Below are positions 52,220 through 61,027 of a stretch of DNA of 64,000 nucleotides, piece by piece. The notes under the pieces are model-generated. The model was not told the origin of the DNA, made no database searches, and worked only from the letters and a program-made list of their open reading frames with translations. The position numbers and the translations under genes are program-made. Source of the DNA: Spirilliplanes yamanashiensis (lineage in GTDB: Bacteria; Actinomycetota; Actinomycetes; Mycobacteriales; Micromonosporaceae); contig NZ_BOOY01000022.1 in NCBI RefSeq assembly GCF_016863475.1, forward strand, positions 88,058-152,057, read 5' to 3'. Numbering within the stretch: position 1 is the stretch's first letter; the number at the start of each line of letters is the position of its first letter.

Positions 52220-53734
52220 ATGGCCAGCAGCTACCTGTCGCCCGGCGTCTACGTCGAGGAGGTGTCGTCCGGCTCGCGCCCGATCGAGGCCGCCGGTACG
52301 GCCGTCGCCGCGTTCGTCGGGTTCGCCGAGAAGGGGCCGGCGAACCAGCCCACGCTGGTGACCAACTGGACGCAGTACACGCAGGCGTTCGGCGGGTTCA
52401 TCCCCGGCTCGTACCTCGCCCACGCCGTCTACGGCTACTTCGCCAACGGCGGCGGCAGCGCGTACGTGGTGCGGGTCGGCGGCGAGCAGGCGGCCGAGGC
52501 GCCGGTGCTGCGCGCCGAGCTGCCCGCCGCGGCCGAGGACAACCGGGCCGCGTTCGCCGTCCGGGCGCTGCCCGCCGCGAACGGCGGCGCGCCCATCACC
52601 GTCGAGGTGCAGCCCGCCGAGGACGAGTCGTTCAACCTGGTCGTGAAGCGGGGCGGCGCCCCGGCGGAGATCTTCGAGGGGCTGACCGTCAAGCGTGGGC
52701 CCGCCAACGTCGTCACCGCCGTCAAGACCCGGTCGAAGCTGATCGAGGTCGAGGAGACCAGCCACCGCTCGCTGGCCGTGCCGCGGCAGGGCGAGGTGGC
52801 GCTGACCACCGCCGAGCCGCCCGCGATCCGCGTCGCGCCCGACGACTACGTGGGCAACGCCGCCGACCGCACCGGCTTCGCCGGCCTGGAGGCGATCGAC
52901 GAGATCACCATGCTGAGCGTGCCGGACGTGATGGCGGCCCGCGAGCGCGGCCTCATCGACGACGAGGGCGTCCGCGCCGTGCAGCTCGCCATGATCACCC
53001 ACTGCGAGCTGATGCGCGACCGCGTCGCCATCCTCGACACCCCGCCGGGCCTGAACGCCCAGCAGGTGAAGAACTGGCGCGCCGAGGCCAACTACGACTC
53101 CAAGTACGCGGCCCTCTACTACCCCTGGGTCAAGATCATGGACCCGCTGTCCGGGGCGCCGATGTTCGCGCCGCCCAGCGGCCACATGGCCGGCATCTGG
53201 GCCCGCAACGACGCCACCCGCGGCGTGCACAAGGCGCCCGCCAACGAGGTCGTGCGCGGCGCGATCTCGCTGGAGATCAACCTGACCAAGGGCGAGCACG
53301 ACCAGCTCAACCCGGACGGCGTCAACTGCATCCGGTCGTTCCCCGGCCAGGGCATCCGGGTGTGGGGCGCGCGCACGCTCAGCTCCGACCCGGAGTGGCG
53401 CTACCTCAACGTGCGGCGGCTGTTCAACTACGTCGAGAAGTCCATCCTCAACGGCACCAACTGGGTGGTCTTCGAGCCCAACGACCCGAAGCTGTGGGAC
53501 TCGGTGAAGCGCACCATCACCATGTTCCTGCGCCGGGTGTGGCGCGACGGCGCCCTGTTCGGGCAGACCCCGGCGCAGGCGTTCTTCGTCAAGTGCGACG
53601 CCGAGAACAACCCCGCCGAGAACCGCGACGCCGGCATGCTCACCGTCGAGATCGGCATCGCCCCGGTCAAGCCCGCCGAGTTCGTCATCTTCCGCATCAG
53701 CCAGTTCGCCGACGGCGCCGGTCTCGAGGAGTAG
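52220..53734 (+). CDS. Contractile tail sheath protein
   Basis: 504 residues from the ATG at 52220 (AGGGAGGG upstream). MASSYLSPGVYVEEVSSGSRPIEAAGTAVAAFVGFAEKGP is the classic sheath N-terminus. FANGGGSAYVVRVG, IDTPPGL-like ILDTPPGLNAQQ and WRYLNVRRLFNYVEKSI mark the conserved core and C-terminus. A single sheath gene is present, whereas Afp/PVC have three. It polymerises around the tube and contracts to fire. First gene of the rightward operon. Confidence 0.96.
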   Translation: MASSYLSPGVYVEEVSSGSRPIEAAGTAVAAFVGFAEKGPANQPTLVTNWTQYTQAFGGFIPGSYLAHAVYGYFANGGGSAYVVRVGGEQAAEAPVLRAELPAAAEDNRAAFAVRALPAANGGAPITVEVQPAEDESFNLVVKRGGAPAEIFEGLTVKRGPANVVTAVKTRSKLIEVEETSHRSLAVPRQGEVALTTAEPPAIRVAPDDYVGNAADRTGFAGLEAIDEITMLSVPDVMAARERGLIDDEGVRAVQLAMITHCELMRDRVAILDTPPGLNAQQVKNWRAEANYDSKYAALYYPWVKIMDPLSGAPMFAPPSGHMAGIWARNDATRGVHKAPANEVVRGAISLEINLTKGEHDQLNPDGVNCIRSFPGQGIRVWGARTLSSDPEWRYLNVRRLFNYVEKSILNGTNWVVFEPNDPKLWDSVKRTITMFLRRVWRDGALFGQTPAQAFFVKCDAENNPAENRDAGMLTVEIGIAPVKPAEFVIFRISQFADGAGLEE

Positions 53735-53740
53735 TAGGAC

Positions 53741-54202
53741 ATGCCAGCTGGTCTCGGGGCCGAACAGCCCAACGACGCCCTCACCGCCGCCCGCTTCTCG
53801 ATCACGATCGACGGGTACGAGATCGCCTCCTTCTCCGAGCTGCAGGGCATCACCACCGAGGTGGAGCCCGTCGACTTCCTGGAGAGCACGGACAAGGAGG
53901 TCGTGTTCAAGAAGCTGCCCGGCAAGCGCAAGCCGCCGACGATCGTGCTCAAGCGCGGCAAGAACTCGTCCATGGAACTGTGGGCGTGGCACGAGGCGGT
54001 GCTGCAGGGCAACATCGTCGCGGCCCGCAAGAGCTGCTCGCTGATCATGTACAACTACGACGGCGCCCCGGTGGCCCGCTACCACCTCGAGCAGGCGTGG
54101 CCGTCCAAGCTGGAGGTCGGCGGGCTCAAGGCCGGCGCGTCCGAGGTGCTCATGGAGACGGTCACGATCGTCTGCGAGAACATCCAGCGGGTGAGCGGAT
54201 GA
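53741..54202 (+). CDS. Tail tube protein 1 (gp19-like)
   Basis: 153 residues of the T4 gp19/Hcp-like tube fold: RFSITIDGYEIASFSELQGITTEVEPVDFLEST followed by KLPGKRKPPTIVLKRGKNSSMELWAWHEAVL. As the tube gene next to the sheath, it should form the main inner tube. It has two paralogues further downstream. Confidence 0.93.
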   Translation: MPAGLGAEQPNDALTAARFSITIDGYEIASFSELQGITTEVEPVDFLESTDKEVVFKKLPGKRKPPTIVLKRGKNSSMELWAWHEAVLQGNIVAARKSCSLIMYNYDGAPVARYHLEQAWPSKLEVGGLKAGASEVLMETVTIVCENIQRVSG

Positions 54203-54585
54203 GCACCGACGTCGCGCTGCGCACCGAGTACCCGTTCACGCTGCCGCGCGGCTACGTCGACGAGGAGGGTCGCGTCCACCGCGAGGGCGTCATCCGCCTC
54301 GCCACCGGCCGCGACGAGATCCTCCCGCAGACCGATCCGCGGGTCCGGCAGAACCCGGCGTACCTGACGATCATCCTGCTCGAGCGCACCGTCACGAAGC
54401 TCGGCACGCTGCCCGGCGTCGACACGTTCGTGGTCGAGAACCTGTTCGCCTCGGACCTCGCGTTCCTGCAGGACCTGTACCGGCGGATCAACGGCGAGGG
54501 CCACACGGAGGCGGCGGTCAGCTGCCCGTCGTGCGGCCACGACTTCGCCGTCGACGTGGCCGGTGATGCCCCGGGGGGATCGTGA
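54199..54585 (+). CDS. Tail-assembly-like protein with C-terminal CxxC
   Basis: 128 residues, coupled to the tube gene by ATGA. The N-terminus FTLPRGYVDEEGRVHREGVIRLATGRDEI resembles phage tail-assembly-chaperone-type proteins found in contractile systems. The C-terminus carries CPSCGH (Cys109, Cys112, His114), a probable zinc half-site. The role is inferred: tail assembly or length control. Confidence 0.72.
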   Translation: MSTDVALRTEYPFTLPRGYVDEEGRVHREGVIRLATGRDEILPQTDPRVRQNPAYLTIILLERTVTKLGTLPGVDTFVVENLFASDLAFLQDLYRRINGEGHTEAAVSCPSCGHDFAVDVAGDAPGGS

Positions 54586-54743
54586 CGTACGCGTCCGACC
54601 GCCTCTGGCAGGAGGTCGCGTACGTCGCCTACTACCTGCACTGGACGTTCGACCAGATCCTCGATCTGGAGCACGGCGTCCGCGGCAGGGTCATCGACGA
54701 GATCGGCAGGATCCACACCGCGCGGGACGAGAAGGGCTGGTGA
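54582..54743 (+). CDS. DUF6760-like small CIS protein
   Basis: 53 residues, start GTG overlapping the previous stop (GTGA). It reads ASDRLWQEVAYVAYYLHWTF then LDLEHGVRGRVIDEIGRI, the pattern I associate with DUF6760 proteins that sit next to tube genes in contractile systems. All helical. Its function is unknown; the position suggests an assembly factor. It is easily missed because of its size. Confidence 0.75.
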   Translation: MTYASDRLWQEVAYVAYYLHWTFDQILDLEHGVRGRVIDEIGRIHTARDEKGW

Positions 54744-54747
54744 CGTC

Positions 54748-57054
54748 ATGCGCTGGCCCTTCCGCCGCCGCGGCGCCGCCGAGCCCGCCCCGGCCGGCGT
54801 CCCGGCCGCCGCGCCCGTCGCCGCGCCCGTCGCCGCGCCCGTCGCCGCGCCCGTCGCGCCGCCCGGTGCGCCGCGCCGGGCGTGGCAGGCGCTGCCGCCG
54901 CTGACGCCCGTCGTCGGGCCGCCCACCCTGCTCACCCCCGCCGGGCTGCCGCGGGTCAGCGGCACCCGGTCGCTGCTGCACCGGCCCGCCGCCGGGCCGC
55001 CGGAGACCCCCGCCGGGCTGGTCGAGGGGCTCGCCGACACGCTGCCGGCCCTGGACCTCGGCGGCGCCGCCGAACCCCTGCCCGCGCCCGCGCCGCCGCG
55101 CCGGGTCACCCCGGTCGAGCGGCCGGCGGCGCCGCCGTCGCTCACCCACGCCACCGACGAGTACGTGGGCCCCGCCCGCGAACCCGCCGAGCCGCACCGG
55201 GCGCCCGCCTGGCTGCGGGCGCTGTCCACCGCGCCGGTCATGGACCCGCTGCTGGGCGCGATCCCGTCCATGCCGGCCGCGCCACCGCCGCCGCCCGCGC
55301 CCGCCGCACCGCCGCGGCCCGCCCCGCGCCCGGCGCAGCCACGGGCCCGCCGCCCGCGCGGCCGCGTCGGCCTGGGCGCGCCGCTGACCGCCGACGAGCA
55401 CGCCGACCCCGACCCGGGACCGGCGCTCGCCCACCCGCTGACCCCCACCGTGGGCCCCGCCGTGGGCCCGGCCTCGGGGCCCGCCGCCGATCTCTCCGGG
55501 GCGCCGGCCGTGCCGGTCCGGCGCCCGGCCGCCGCGCCCCAGACCATGCCGCCGCCTGCTGCGGCCGGCGCGGCCACGCCGGCCACGCCGGCCACGCCGG
55601 CCGCGCCCACGGCGGCGTCTACGCCGGCCGCGTCGTCTGTGCCGCCGCGTGTGCCGGACTCCCGGCCGCCCGCGGCCGGCGTGCCGGTCCGGCCCGTCCG
55701 GCCCGCCGCGCCGGTGCCGCCCGCCCGGCCGGTGCACCCCGCGCCGCCCGCGCCGCCCGTGGCTCCCGCGCCACCCGTCCCCGTGCGGCCCGCCCGGCCC
55801 GCGCCCGCGCAGCTCGCCCGCGACCTCGGCGCGCACCTCGGCGCCGACCTGGCCGCCGTGCCCGTGCACCGGTCGTCCGAGGTGGACGCCCGCGCCGCCG
55901 CGCTCGGCGCCGCCGCGTGGGCCGAGAACGACGCCGTGCACCTGCCGGCCGCCGCCGGCCACGTCGACGGCCCGGAGGCGCGCGCCCTGATCGCGCACGA
56001 ACTCGTGCACGTCGCCCAGCAGCGCACCCTCGGCCCGGCCCTGCCCGACGAGGGCTCCCCGGCCGGCGCCGCCCTGGAGGCGCAGGCCCTCGCCGTCGAG
56101 GCGGCCGTGCGCGCCGGCGCGCCCCTGCCCGACCTGACCCACCCGCCGCCGCGCGCCGCCACGGTCAGCACGGCGGCGCCCGGTGCCGCCCCCGCCACGG
56201 CGGGGGCGGCCCTGCCCGTCCCCCGGCCGCTGGTGCCCGCGACGGCGCCCGCCGCACAGGCCGCCGTGCCGGGCCGGGTGCAGCGCCGCGCGGCCACCCT
56301 GAGCCACCCCAGCGCGCCGGCGGCACCCGCCCCGGCGCCGCCGGCCGAGGCCGCGGCCCCCGCTGCGCCGCCACGCGCGGAGGCCGCGGCCCCGGCCGCC
56401 GGCGGTGGCGGCGGTGGCGGCGGCGGTGGGCCGCGGAGCTGGGACGACTTCGCCGGGGTGGTCGCGTCGTCGGCCGGCGGCTTCGTGTTCGACGCGTGGA
56501 GCATGGACGACCCGACGCAGCCCGCGTCGTCGCCCGGCGGCCGGCGCACCGGCGGCGGCAGCTTCGCCGGCCCGGGCGGCGGGTCCGGGGCCGGGGGCGC
56601 CGAGCGGTTCCAGCAGGCCTACGACGACCGGCTCGCCGCGATCAACGACGAGCGCGCGGCGCGCGGCGAGACCCCGCTGGCCGAGCTGTCCCACGACGAG
56701 CAGCAGCGCATCGCCGACCGGACCGGCCACCACGGCGGCCTGCCGCGCGCCGAGCCGATCCGCAGCGCCGCCGAGCTGCGCGCCGCCCTCACCAACGACG
56801 TCGTCACCGAGGTCGGCGCCCCGTTCGGGATGGACGTCACGCCGCTGCTGCAGGGCGGGCGGGCCAACCAGGAGGAGGCGGCCCGCGACGGTGTCGAGCG
56901 CACCGCCACCGACGCCGGACGCACGCCCGTCGACACCGACGACCTCGACCTGGACGAGATCGCCGGACGGCTCTACGACCGCATCCGCAGCAGGCTCCGC
57001 CTGGAACTGCTGCTCGACCGTGAGCGGGCCGGCCTGCTCAGCGACTTCAGGTAG
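54748..57054 (+). CDS. eCIS core (DUF4157) protein with long Pro/Ala linkers
   Basis: 768 residues. Residues 1-345 are mostly Pro/Ala-rich and disordered. The DUF4157 domain spans about 350-445, with LGAHLGADLAAVPVHR, AWAENDAVHLP and HELVHVAQQ (His417, Glu418, His421: an HExxH zincin motif). More Pro/Ala linker and a Gly run follow to about residue 565. The C-terminal 140 residues end with RLRLELLLDRERAGLLSDFR, a tail seen in eCIS structural proteins. DUF4157 is a hallmark of eCIS loci and often of effectors; whether this one is cargo or structural is not decided here. Confidence 0.85.
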   Translation: MRWPFRRRGAAEPAPAGVPAAAPVAAPVAAPVAAPVAPPGAPRRAWQALPPLTPVVGPPTLLTPAGLPRVSGTRSLLHRPAAGPPETPAGLVEGLADTLPALDLGGAAEPLPAPAPPRRVTPVERPAAPPSLTHATDEYVGPAREPAEPHRAPAWLRALSTAPVMDPLLGAIPSMPAAPPPPPAPAAPPRPAPRPAQPRARRPRGRVGLGAPLTADEHADPDPGPALAHPLTPTVGPAVGPASGPAADLSGAPAVPVRRPAAAPQTMPPPAAAGAATPATPATPAAPTAASTPAASSVPPRVPDSRPPAAGVPVRPVRPAAPVPPARPVHPAPPAPPVAPAPPVPVRPARPAPAQLARDLGAHLGADLAAVPVHRSSEVDARAAALGAAAWAENDAVHLPAAAGHVDGPEARALIAHELVHVAQQRTLGPALPDEGSPAGAALEAQALAVEAAVRAGAPLPDLTHPPPRAATVSTAAPGAAPATAGAALPVPRPLVPATAPAAQAAVPGRVQRRAATLSHPSAPAAPAPAPPAEAAAPAAPPRAEAAAPAAGGGGGGGGGGPRSWDDFAGVVASSAGGFVFDAWSMDDPTQPASSPGGRRTGGGSFAGPGGGSGAGGAERFQQAYDDRLAAINDERAARGETPLAELSHDEQQRIADRTGHHGGLPRAEPIRSAAELRAALTNDVVTEVGAPFGMDVTPLLQGGRANQEEAARDGVERTATDAGRTPVDTDDLDLDEIAGRLYDRIRSRLRLELLLDRERAGLLSDFR

Positions 57055-57062
57055 GGGGACCG

Positions 57063-57521
57063 ATGCCGATCAGCGACGGAACCATGCTCGGCATGGCGAA
57101 CCGGTTCACGGTGAAGATCGACCACGGGACGTACGACCTGGGCAGCTGGGCCCAGGTCGACGGCCTGGACGTCAAGTGGGACGTGGTCGAGTACCGGGCC
57201 GGCGACGTCGGCAACGAGCGCTGGTACTTCCCGGGCAACACGCACTACTCGGTGCTGAAGCTGACCCGGGCGGCGTCGGCGGAGAGCGCGAAGGTGCGCG
57301 AGTGGCTCGACACCACCTCGTTCAAGTACGCCGCGCAGACCGGCAACGTGCGGCTGCTCGACGCGGCCGGCGCCGAGATCATGAAGTGGGACCTGAAGCA
57401 GATCATGCCGGTGCGCTGGTCGGTGGCGGGCTTCGAGGCGGGCGCCAGCCGGGTCGCCACGGAGACGCTGGAACTGGCGCACCGCGGGTTCCTCGCCGAC
57501 GAGATGGCGTTCCCGCGATGA
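57063..57521 (+). CDS. Tail tube protein 2 (gp19-like)
   Basis: 152 residues: NRFTVKIDHGTYDLGSWAQVDGLDVKWDVVEYRAG, then VLKLTRAASAESAKVREWLD. Same fold as the first tube protein but clearly diverged. Extra tube-like proteins in eCIS form the tube initiator ring on the baseplate. Next gene overlaps by ATGA. Confidence 0.9.
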   Translation: MPISDGTMLGMANRFTVKIDHGTYDLGSWAQVDGLDVKWDVVEYRAGDVGNERWYFPGNTHYSVLKLTRAASAESAKVREWLDTTSFKYAAQTGNVRLLDAAGAEIMKWDLKQIMPVRWSVAGFEAGASRVATETLELAHRGFLADEMAFPR

Positions 57522-57982
57522 GCACCCTGTCGCCGGCCGCGAAGCTCGGCATGTCGATGCGCTTCCAGGTCACCGTGGACGGCATCGACCTGGGCAGCTG
57601 GTCGTCGTGCGCCGGGCTGGCCGTGGACTTCACGCACGTCGTGGTCAAGGAGGGCGCCAACTACGAGCACCCGGTGATCCTGCCGGACCGGGTCGAGTAC
57701 AAGGCGATCACGCTCAGGCGGGCGATGTCGCAGCCGGAGTCGGCGCAGGTGCAGGCGTGGCTGGCCCAGGTGGTGAGCGGCTGGTACAACGCATCCTCGC
57801 CGCGCGACTACGGCCCCCGCACCGCGCACATTCAGCTGTACGACGCGACCTGGCAGGGCCTGGTGTCGTCGTGGACGCTGCGCAACGTGTACCCGGCGCG
57901 CTGGTCGGGCCCGGACCTGGACGCGACCGGCACGTCGGTGGCGATCGAGCAGCTCCAGCTCGTGCACGAAGGGTTCCTGTGA
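57518..57982 (+). CDS. Tail tube protein 3 (gp19-like)
   Basis: 154 residues: MRFQVTVDGIDLGSWSSCAGLAVDF, then KAITLRRAMSQPESAQVQAWL and the shared final strand AIEQLQLVHEGFL. Third gp19-type paralogue, probably also a baseplate-proximal tube ring. It overlaps both neighbours by start/stop fusion. Confidence 0.9.
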   Translation: MSTLSPAAKLGMSMRFQVTVDGIDLGSWSSCAGLAVDFTHVVVKEGANYEHPVILPDRVEYKAITLRRAMSQPESAQVQAWLAQVVSGWYNASSPRDYGPRTAHIQLYDATWQGLVSSWTLRNVYPARWSGPDLDATGTSVAIEQLQLVHEGFL

Positions 57983-58692
57983 TGGCGCGCGCGTCGCTGC
58001 AGTCGATGATGCCGCCGGCGATGGTCTCGTTCGACCTGAACCCGGAGCAGATCGTCATGTCCCGCACCGCGTCGCTGATGACCCGGCCGAACGCGAGCAG
58101 CAACGCCGGCACGCCCGGCGGCGCCAGCGGGTCGATCTTCAAGAAGGCGCCCGCGCCGATGATCACGTTGAACAAGGTGACGTTCCTCGGCGACGACGTG
58201 AAGTCGCGCTGCGACCAACTGCTGGGCTGGATGAGCCCGGGCGGCGGCGGCCTGCTCGGCGCGGCGATGCAGCTGGGCGGCGCGGCGCTGAGCGCGGCCA
58301 CGGGCGGCATGGTGAACCTGATCTCCCGGCCGCCGCTGGTGATGTTCACGTGGGGCTCGTCGTTCCTGTACCAGGGCATCGTCAACACCTGCAACGTCAC
58401 GTACAGCCGGTTCGCGAAGGACGGCACGCCGGTGCGGGCCGAGGTGACGATCCGCCTGCAGGAGCAGCCGAGCCTGCTGGCGCTGCTGCCGACCAACCCG
58501 ACGTCGCAGGGCCTGCCGGGCCGCACCGCGCACACCGTGTCGTCGGGCGACTCGCTGGCCCGGATCGCCACCGAGCAGTACGGCAGCCCGGGGCGCTGGC
58601 GGCAGATCGCCGACTGCAACAACATCGACGACCCGCTGCGCGTCAAGCCCGGCGACCGCGTCTACCTGCCGAACCCCGGGGAGCTGGCGTGA
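57982..58692 (+). CDS. LysM-domain baseplate protein (Afp7/Pvc7-like)
   Basis: 236 residues. The middle includes ITLNKVTFLGDDVKSRCDQLL and FTWGSSFLYQGIVNTCNVTYSRFAKDGTPVRAEVTIRLQE, as in gp53/Afp7 baseplate proteins. The C-terminal LysM covers about 185-233 (HTVSSGDSLARIATEQYGSP, LRVKPGDRVYLP). In this family LysM joins tube, spike and baseplate rather than acting on cell wall. Confidence 0.9.
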   Translation: MARASLQSMMPPAMVSFDLNPEQIVMSRTASLMTRPNASSNAGTPGGASGSIFKKAPAPMITLNKVTFLGDDVKSRCDQLLGWMSPGGGGLLGAAMQLGGAALSAATGGMVNLISRPPLVMFTWGSSFLYQGIVNTCNVTYSRFAKDGTPVRAEVTIRLQEQPSLLALLPTNPTSQGLPGRTAHTVSSGDSLARIATEQYGSPGRWRQIADCNNIDDPLRVKPGDRVYLPNPGELA

Positions 58693-60608
58693 ACCCGCTC
58701 GCCGGCGGCGTCGGCACCGTCCGGGCCAACGTCAAGGTGGGGCCGCTGCCGCTGCGGCCGGACGTCGAGCGGCACCTCACCCGCGTCGTCGTCGACACCC
58801 ACCTGCACCTGCCGGACATGTTCGAGCTGACGTTCCTCGACGAGGAGGGCAACGCGGCCGCGAACGCCGGGCTGTCGATCGGCGCGAAGGTGGAGGTGCA
58901 CGGCGGCGCCCCCGACTCCACGTCGGCGAGCAAGCTGATCGCAGGCGAGGTCACGTCGATCGAGGCGATCTGCGCGGACCTGCACGTGTACACGGTGGTG
59001 CGCGGCTACGAGCAGGCGCACCGGCTCCAGCGTGCCAAGCGCACCCGCACGTTCCTCAACTCGACCGACTCGCAGGCGGTGCGCACCGTCGCCGACGAGG
59101 CGGGCGTGCCGGTCGGCACCGTCGACGACACCAGCACCGTCCACGAGCACCTGGCCCAGGTGGCGCAGACCGACTGGGAGTTCATCAAGCAGCGGGCCCG
59201 CGAGGTCGGCTACGAGACCGGCGTCGTCGACGGCAAGTTCTTCTTCAAGCGCCCGCCGGGGATGCCGGCCGGGGCGGCGGGCCTGCTGGGCGCCGCCCTG
59301 GACGCGGTCGGACTGGGCGACACCCCGACGCTGACGTTCAAGGACAACCTGCTGACGTTCCTGCCGCGGGTGTCGGGGGCGAACCTGACGTCCGAGGTCG
59401 AGGTGCGGTTCTGGGACGCCGAGAACGCCGAGCCGGTCAGCGCCACCACGGCCGTCCGCACCGGCACCGCCTCGCTGCCGGACGACCCGGCCGCGCTGGC
59501 CGACTCGTTCGGGCTGAGCAACCCGCTGGGCATCCCGCTGCCCGCCATCCCCGGGCTGCTGCCGGACTTCGGGCAGGCGCCCAGCGCGAAGGCGTACGCG
59601 GTGGTGAACCGCCCGCTGGCCAGCGGGTCGAACGCGAGCCGGGCCGCGGAGGAGATGGCCAACGGGCTCGCCGAGCACGTGGCCAGCACGTTCGCCGAGG
59701 CGGAGGGGTACGCCGTCGGCGACCCGCGGATCCAGGCGGGCAGGAAGGTGACGGTGGCGCACGTCCCGGCCGCCTTCGCCGGGTCGTGGACGGTGACGAA
59801 CGCGCGGCACATCTTCGACGAGTCGGAGGGCGGCTACCACACCCGGTTCTTCGTCAGCGGCCGGCACGAGCGCTCGCTGCTGGGCCTGGCGTCGCTGGGC
59901 GGCACGCAGGGCGAGCCGGCCCGCATCCCGGGCCTGGTCTGCGGCATCGTCACGAACAACACCGACGACGAGGGCCGCGGCCGGGTCAAGGTGGCGCTGC
60001 CGTGGCTGTCGCCGGTGTACGAGTCGGACTGGGCGCGGGTGGCGCAGTTCGGGGCGGGCAAGACCTCCGGCGCGCTGTTCACCCCCGAGGTGGGCGACGA
60101 GGTGCTGATCGGCTTCGAGTTCGGCGACCCGCGCCGCCCGTACGTCCTGGGTGGACTGCTCAACGCGAACACCGCCTGGGACCTCGGGGCGGACGCCGTC
60201 AAGCGGTCCGGGATGACCGGGCAGGTGGTGCAGCGCGGCTTCGTCACCAGCTCCGGCAACCGGCTGACGTTCTCCGACGAGCTGCCCCCGCCGCCCGCCG
60301 CGGGCCCGCCGATGAAGAGCGCGTTCGCGCTGGAGAACGCCGACGGGTCGATGGGCGTCGCGGTCGACCAGACCGCCGGCACCGTCACGATCACCTGCGA
60401 GCCGAGCCCGCCGGCCAGCCAGGCCGCCACCGGCACCGTCGAGATCGTCTGCGGTCCCGGCGGCAACATCACGATCAAGGCCGGCCAGGGCGGCACGGTC
60501 ACCATCGACGGCGGCAGCAGTCTCGAACTGACCGCGCTGAACTCGATCAAGATCGAGTCGAAGGCGGGTCCGGTCGAGATCAAGGGCATGCCGATCAAGC
60601 TGAACTGA
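58689..60608 (+). CDS. VgrG-like spike protein (Afp8/Pvc8-like)
   Basis: 639 residues. The N-terminal gpD-like hub domains run to about residue 400 (MFELTFLDEEGN, GEVTSIEAICADLHVYTVVRGYEQAHRL). An OB-fold at about 420-500 has GLVCGIVTNNTDDEGRGRVKVALPW and SDWARV. A short beta-helical needle completes it (VEIVCGPGGNITIKAGQGG, KAGPVEIKGMPIKLN). It forms the trimeric spike on which the PAAR tip sits. GTGA overlap with the LysM gene. Confidence 0.94.
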   Translation: MNPLAGGVGTVRANVKVGPLPLRPDVERHLTRVVVDTHLHLPDMFELTFLDEEGNAAANAGLSIGAKVEVHGGAPDSTSASKLIAGEVTSIEAICADLHVYTVVRGYEQAHRLQRAKRTRTFLNSTDSQAVRTVADEAGVPVGTVDDTSTVHEHLAQVAQTDWEFIKQRAREVGYETGVVDGKFFFKRPPGMPAGAAGLLGAALDAVGLGDTPTLTFKDNLLTFLPRVSGANLTSEVEVRFWDAENAEPVSATTAVRTGTASLPDDPAALADSFGLSNPLGIPLPAIPGLLPDFGQAPSAKAYAVVNRPLASGSNASRAAEEMANGLAEHVASTFAEAEGYAVGDPRIQAGRKVTVAHVPAAFAGSWTVTNARHIFDESEGGYHTRFFVSGRHERSLLGLASLGGTQGEPARIPGLVCGIVTNNTDDEGRGRVKVALPWLSPVYESDWARVAQFGAGKTSGALFTPEVGDEVLIGFEFGDPRRPYVLGGLLNANTAWDLGADAVKRSGMTGQVVQRGFVTSSGNRLTFSDELPPPPAAGPPMKSAFALENADGSMGVAVDQTAGTVTITCEPSPPASQAATGTVEIVCGPGGNITIKAGQGGTVTIDGGSSLELTALNSIKIESKAGPVEIKGMPIKLN

Positions 60609-60619
60609 GGCGGCGACCC

Positions 60620-61027
60620 ATGAGTGACTTCATCGGGACCGGGTGGGGATTCCCCACCGGGGTCGGCGGCACCGGCGGCATCGCGCTGGTGCGCGGCGAC
60701 ACCGAGCTGGTGCAGGCCATGCGGCTGATCCTGTCGACGTACCCGGGGGAGCGGCCCATGCGGCCCGACTTCGGCTGCCGGCTGCGCGACTTCGTGTTCC
60801 GCGCCGCCACCGACGACACCATCGCCGAGCTGACCGGCGAGGTGCGCCGGGCGCTGCTGCGCTGGGAGCCGCGCGTCGACGTCAAGGGCCTCACCGTGCG
60901 CCCCGACGCCGACGACCCGTCCGTGCTCTACATCGAGATCGCGTACGCGTCGAAGGGCACCAACGACCACCGCAACCTGGTCTTCCCCTTCTACACGATC
61001 CCCGACGACCCGGAGAGCGACTACTGA
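60620..61027 (+). CDS. gp25-like baseplate wedge protein
   Basis: 135 residues: GGTGGIALVRGDTELVQAMRLILSTYPGERPMRPDFGCRLRDFVF is the gp25/lysozyme-like baseplate family signature. It links sheath to baseplate. It starts 11 bases after the spike gene and overlaps the next by one base. Confidence 0.93.
   Translation: MSDFIGTGWGFPTGVGGTGGIALVRGDTELVQAMRLILSTYPGERPMRPDFGCRLRDFVFRAATDDTIAELTGEVRRALLRWEPRVDVKGLTVRPDADDPSVLYIEIAYASKGTNDHRNLVFPFYTIPDDPESDY

Noticed and set aside
52037..56733. Long minus-strand frames opposite the sheath and DUF4157 genes
   Set aside because: Antisense to genes with well-supported CIS families.
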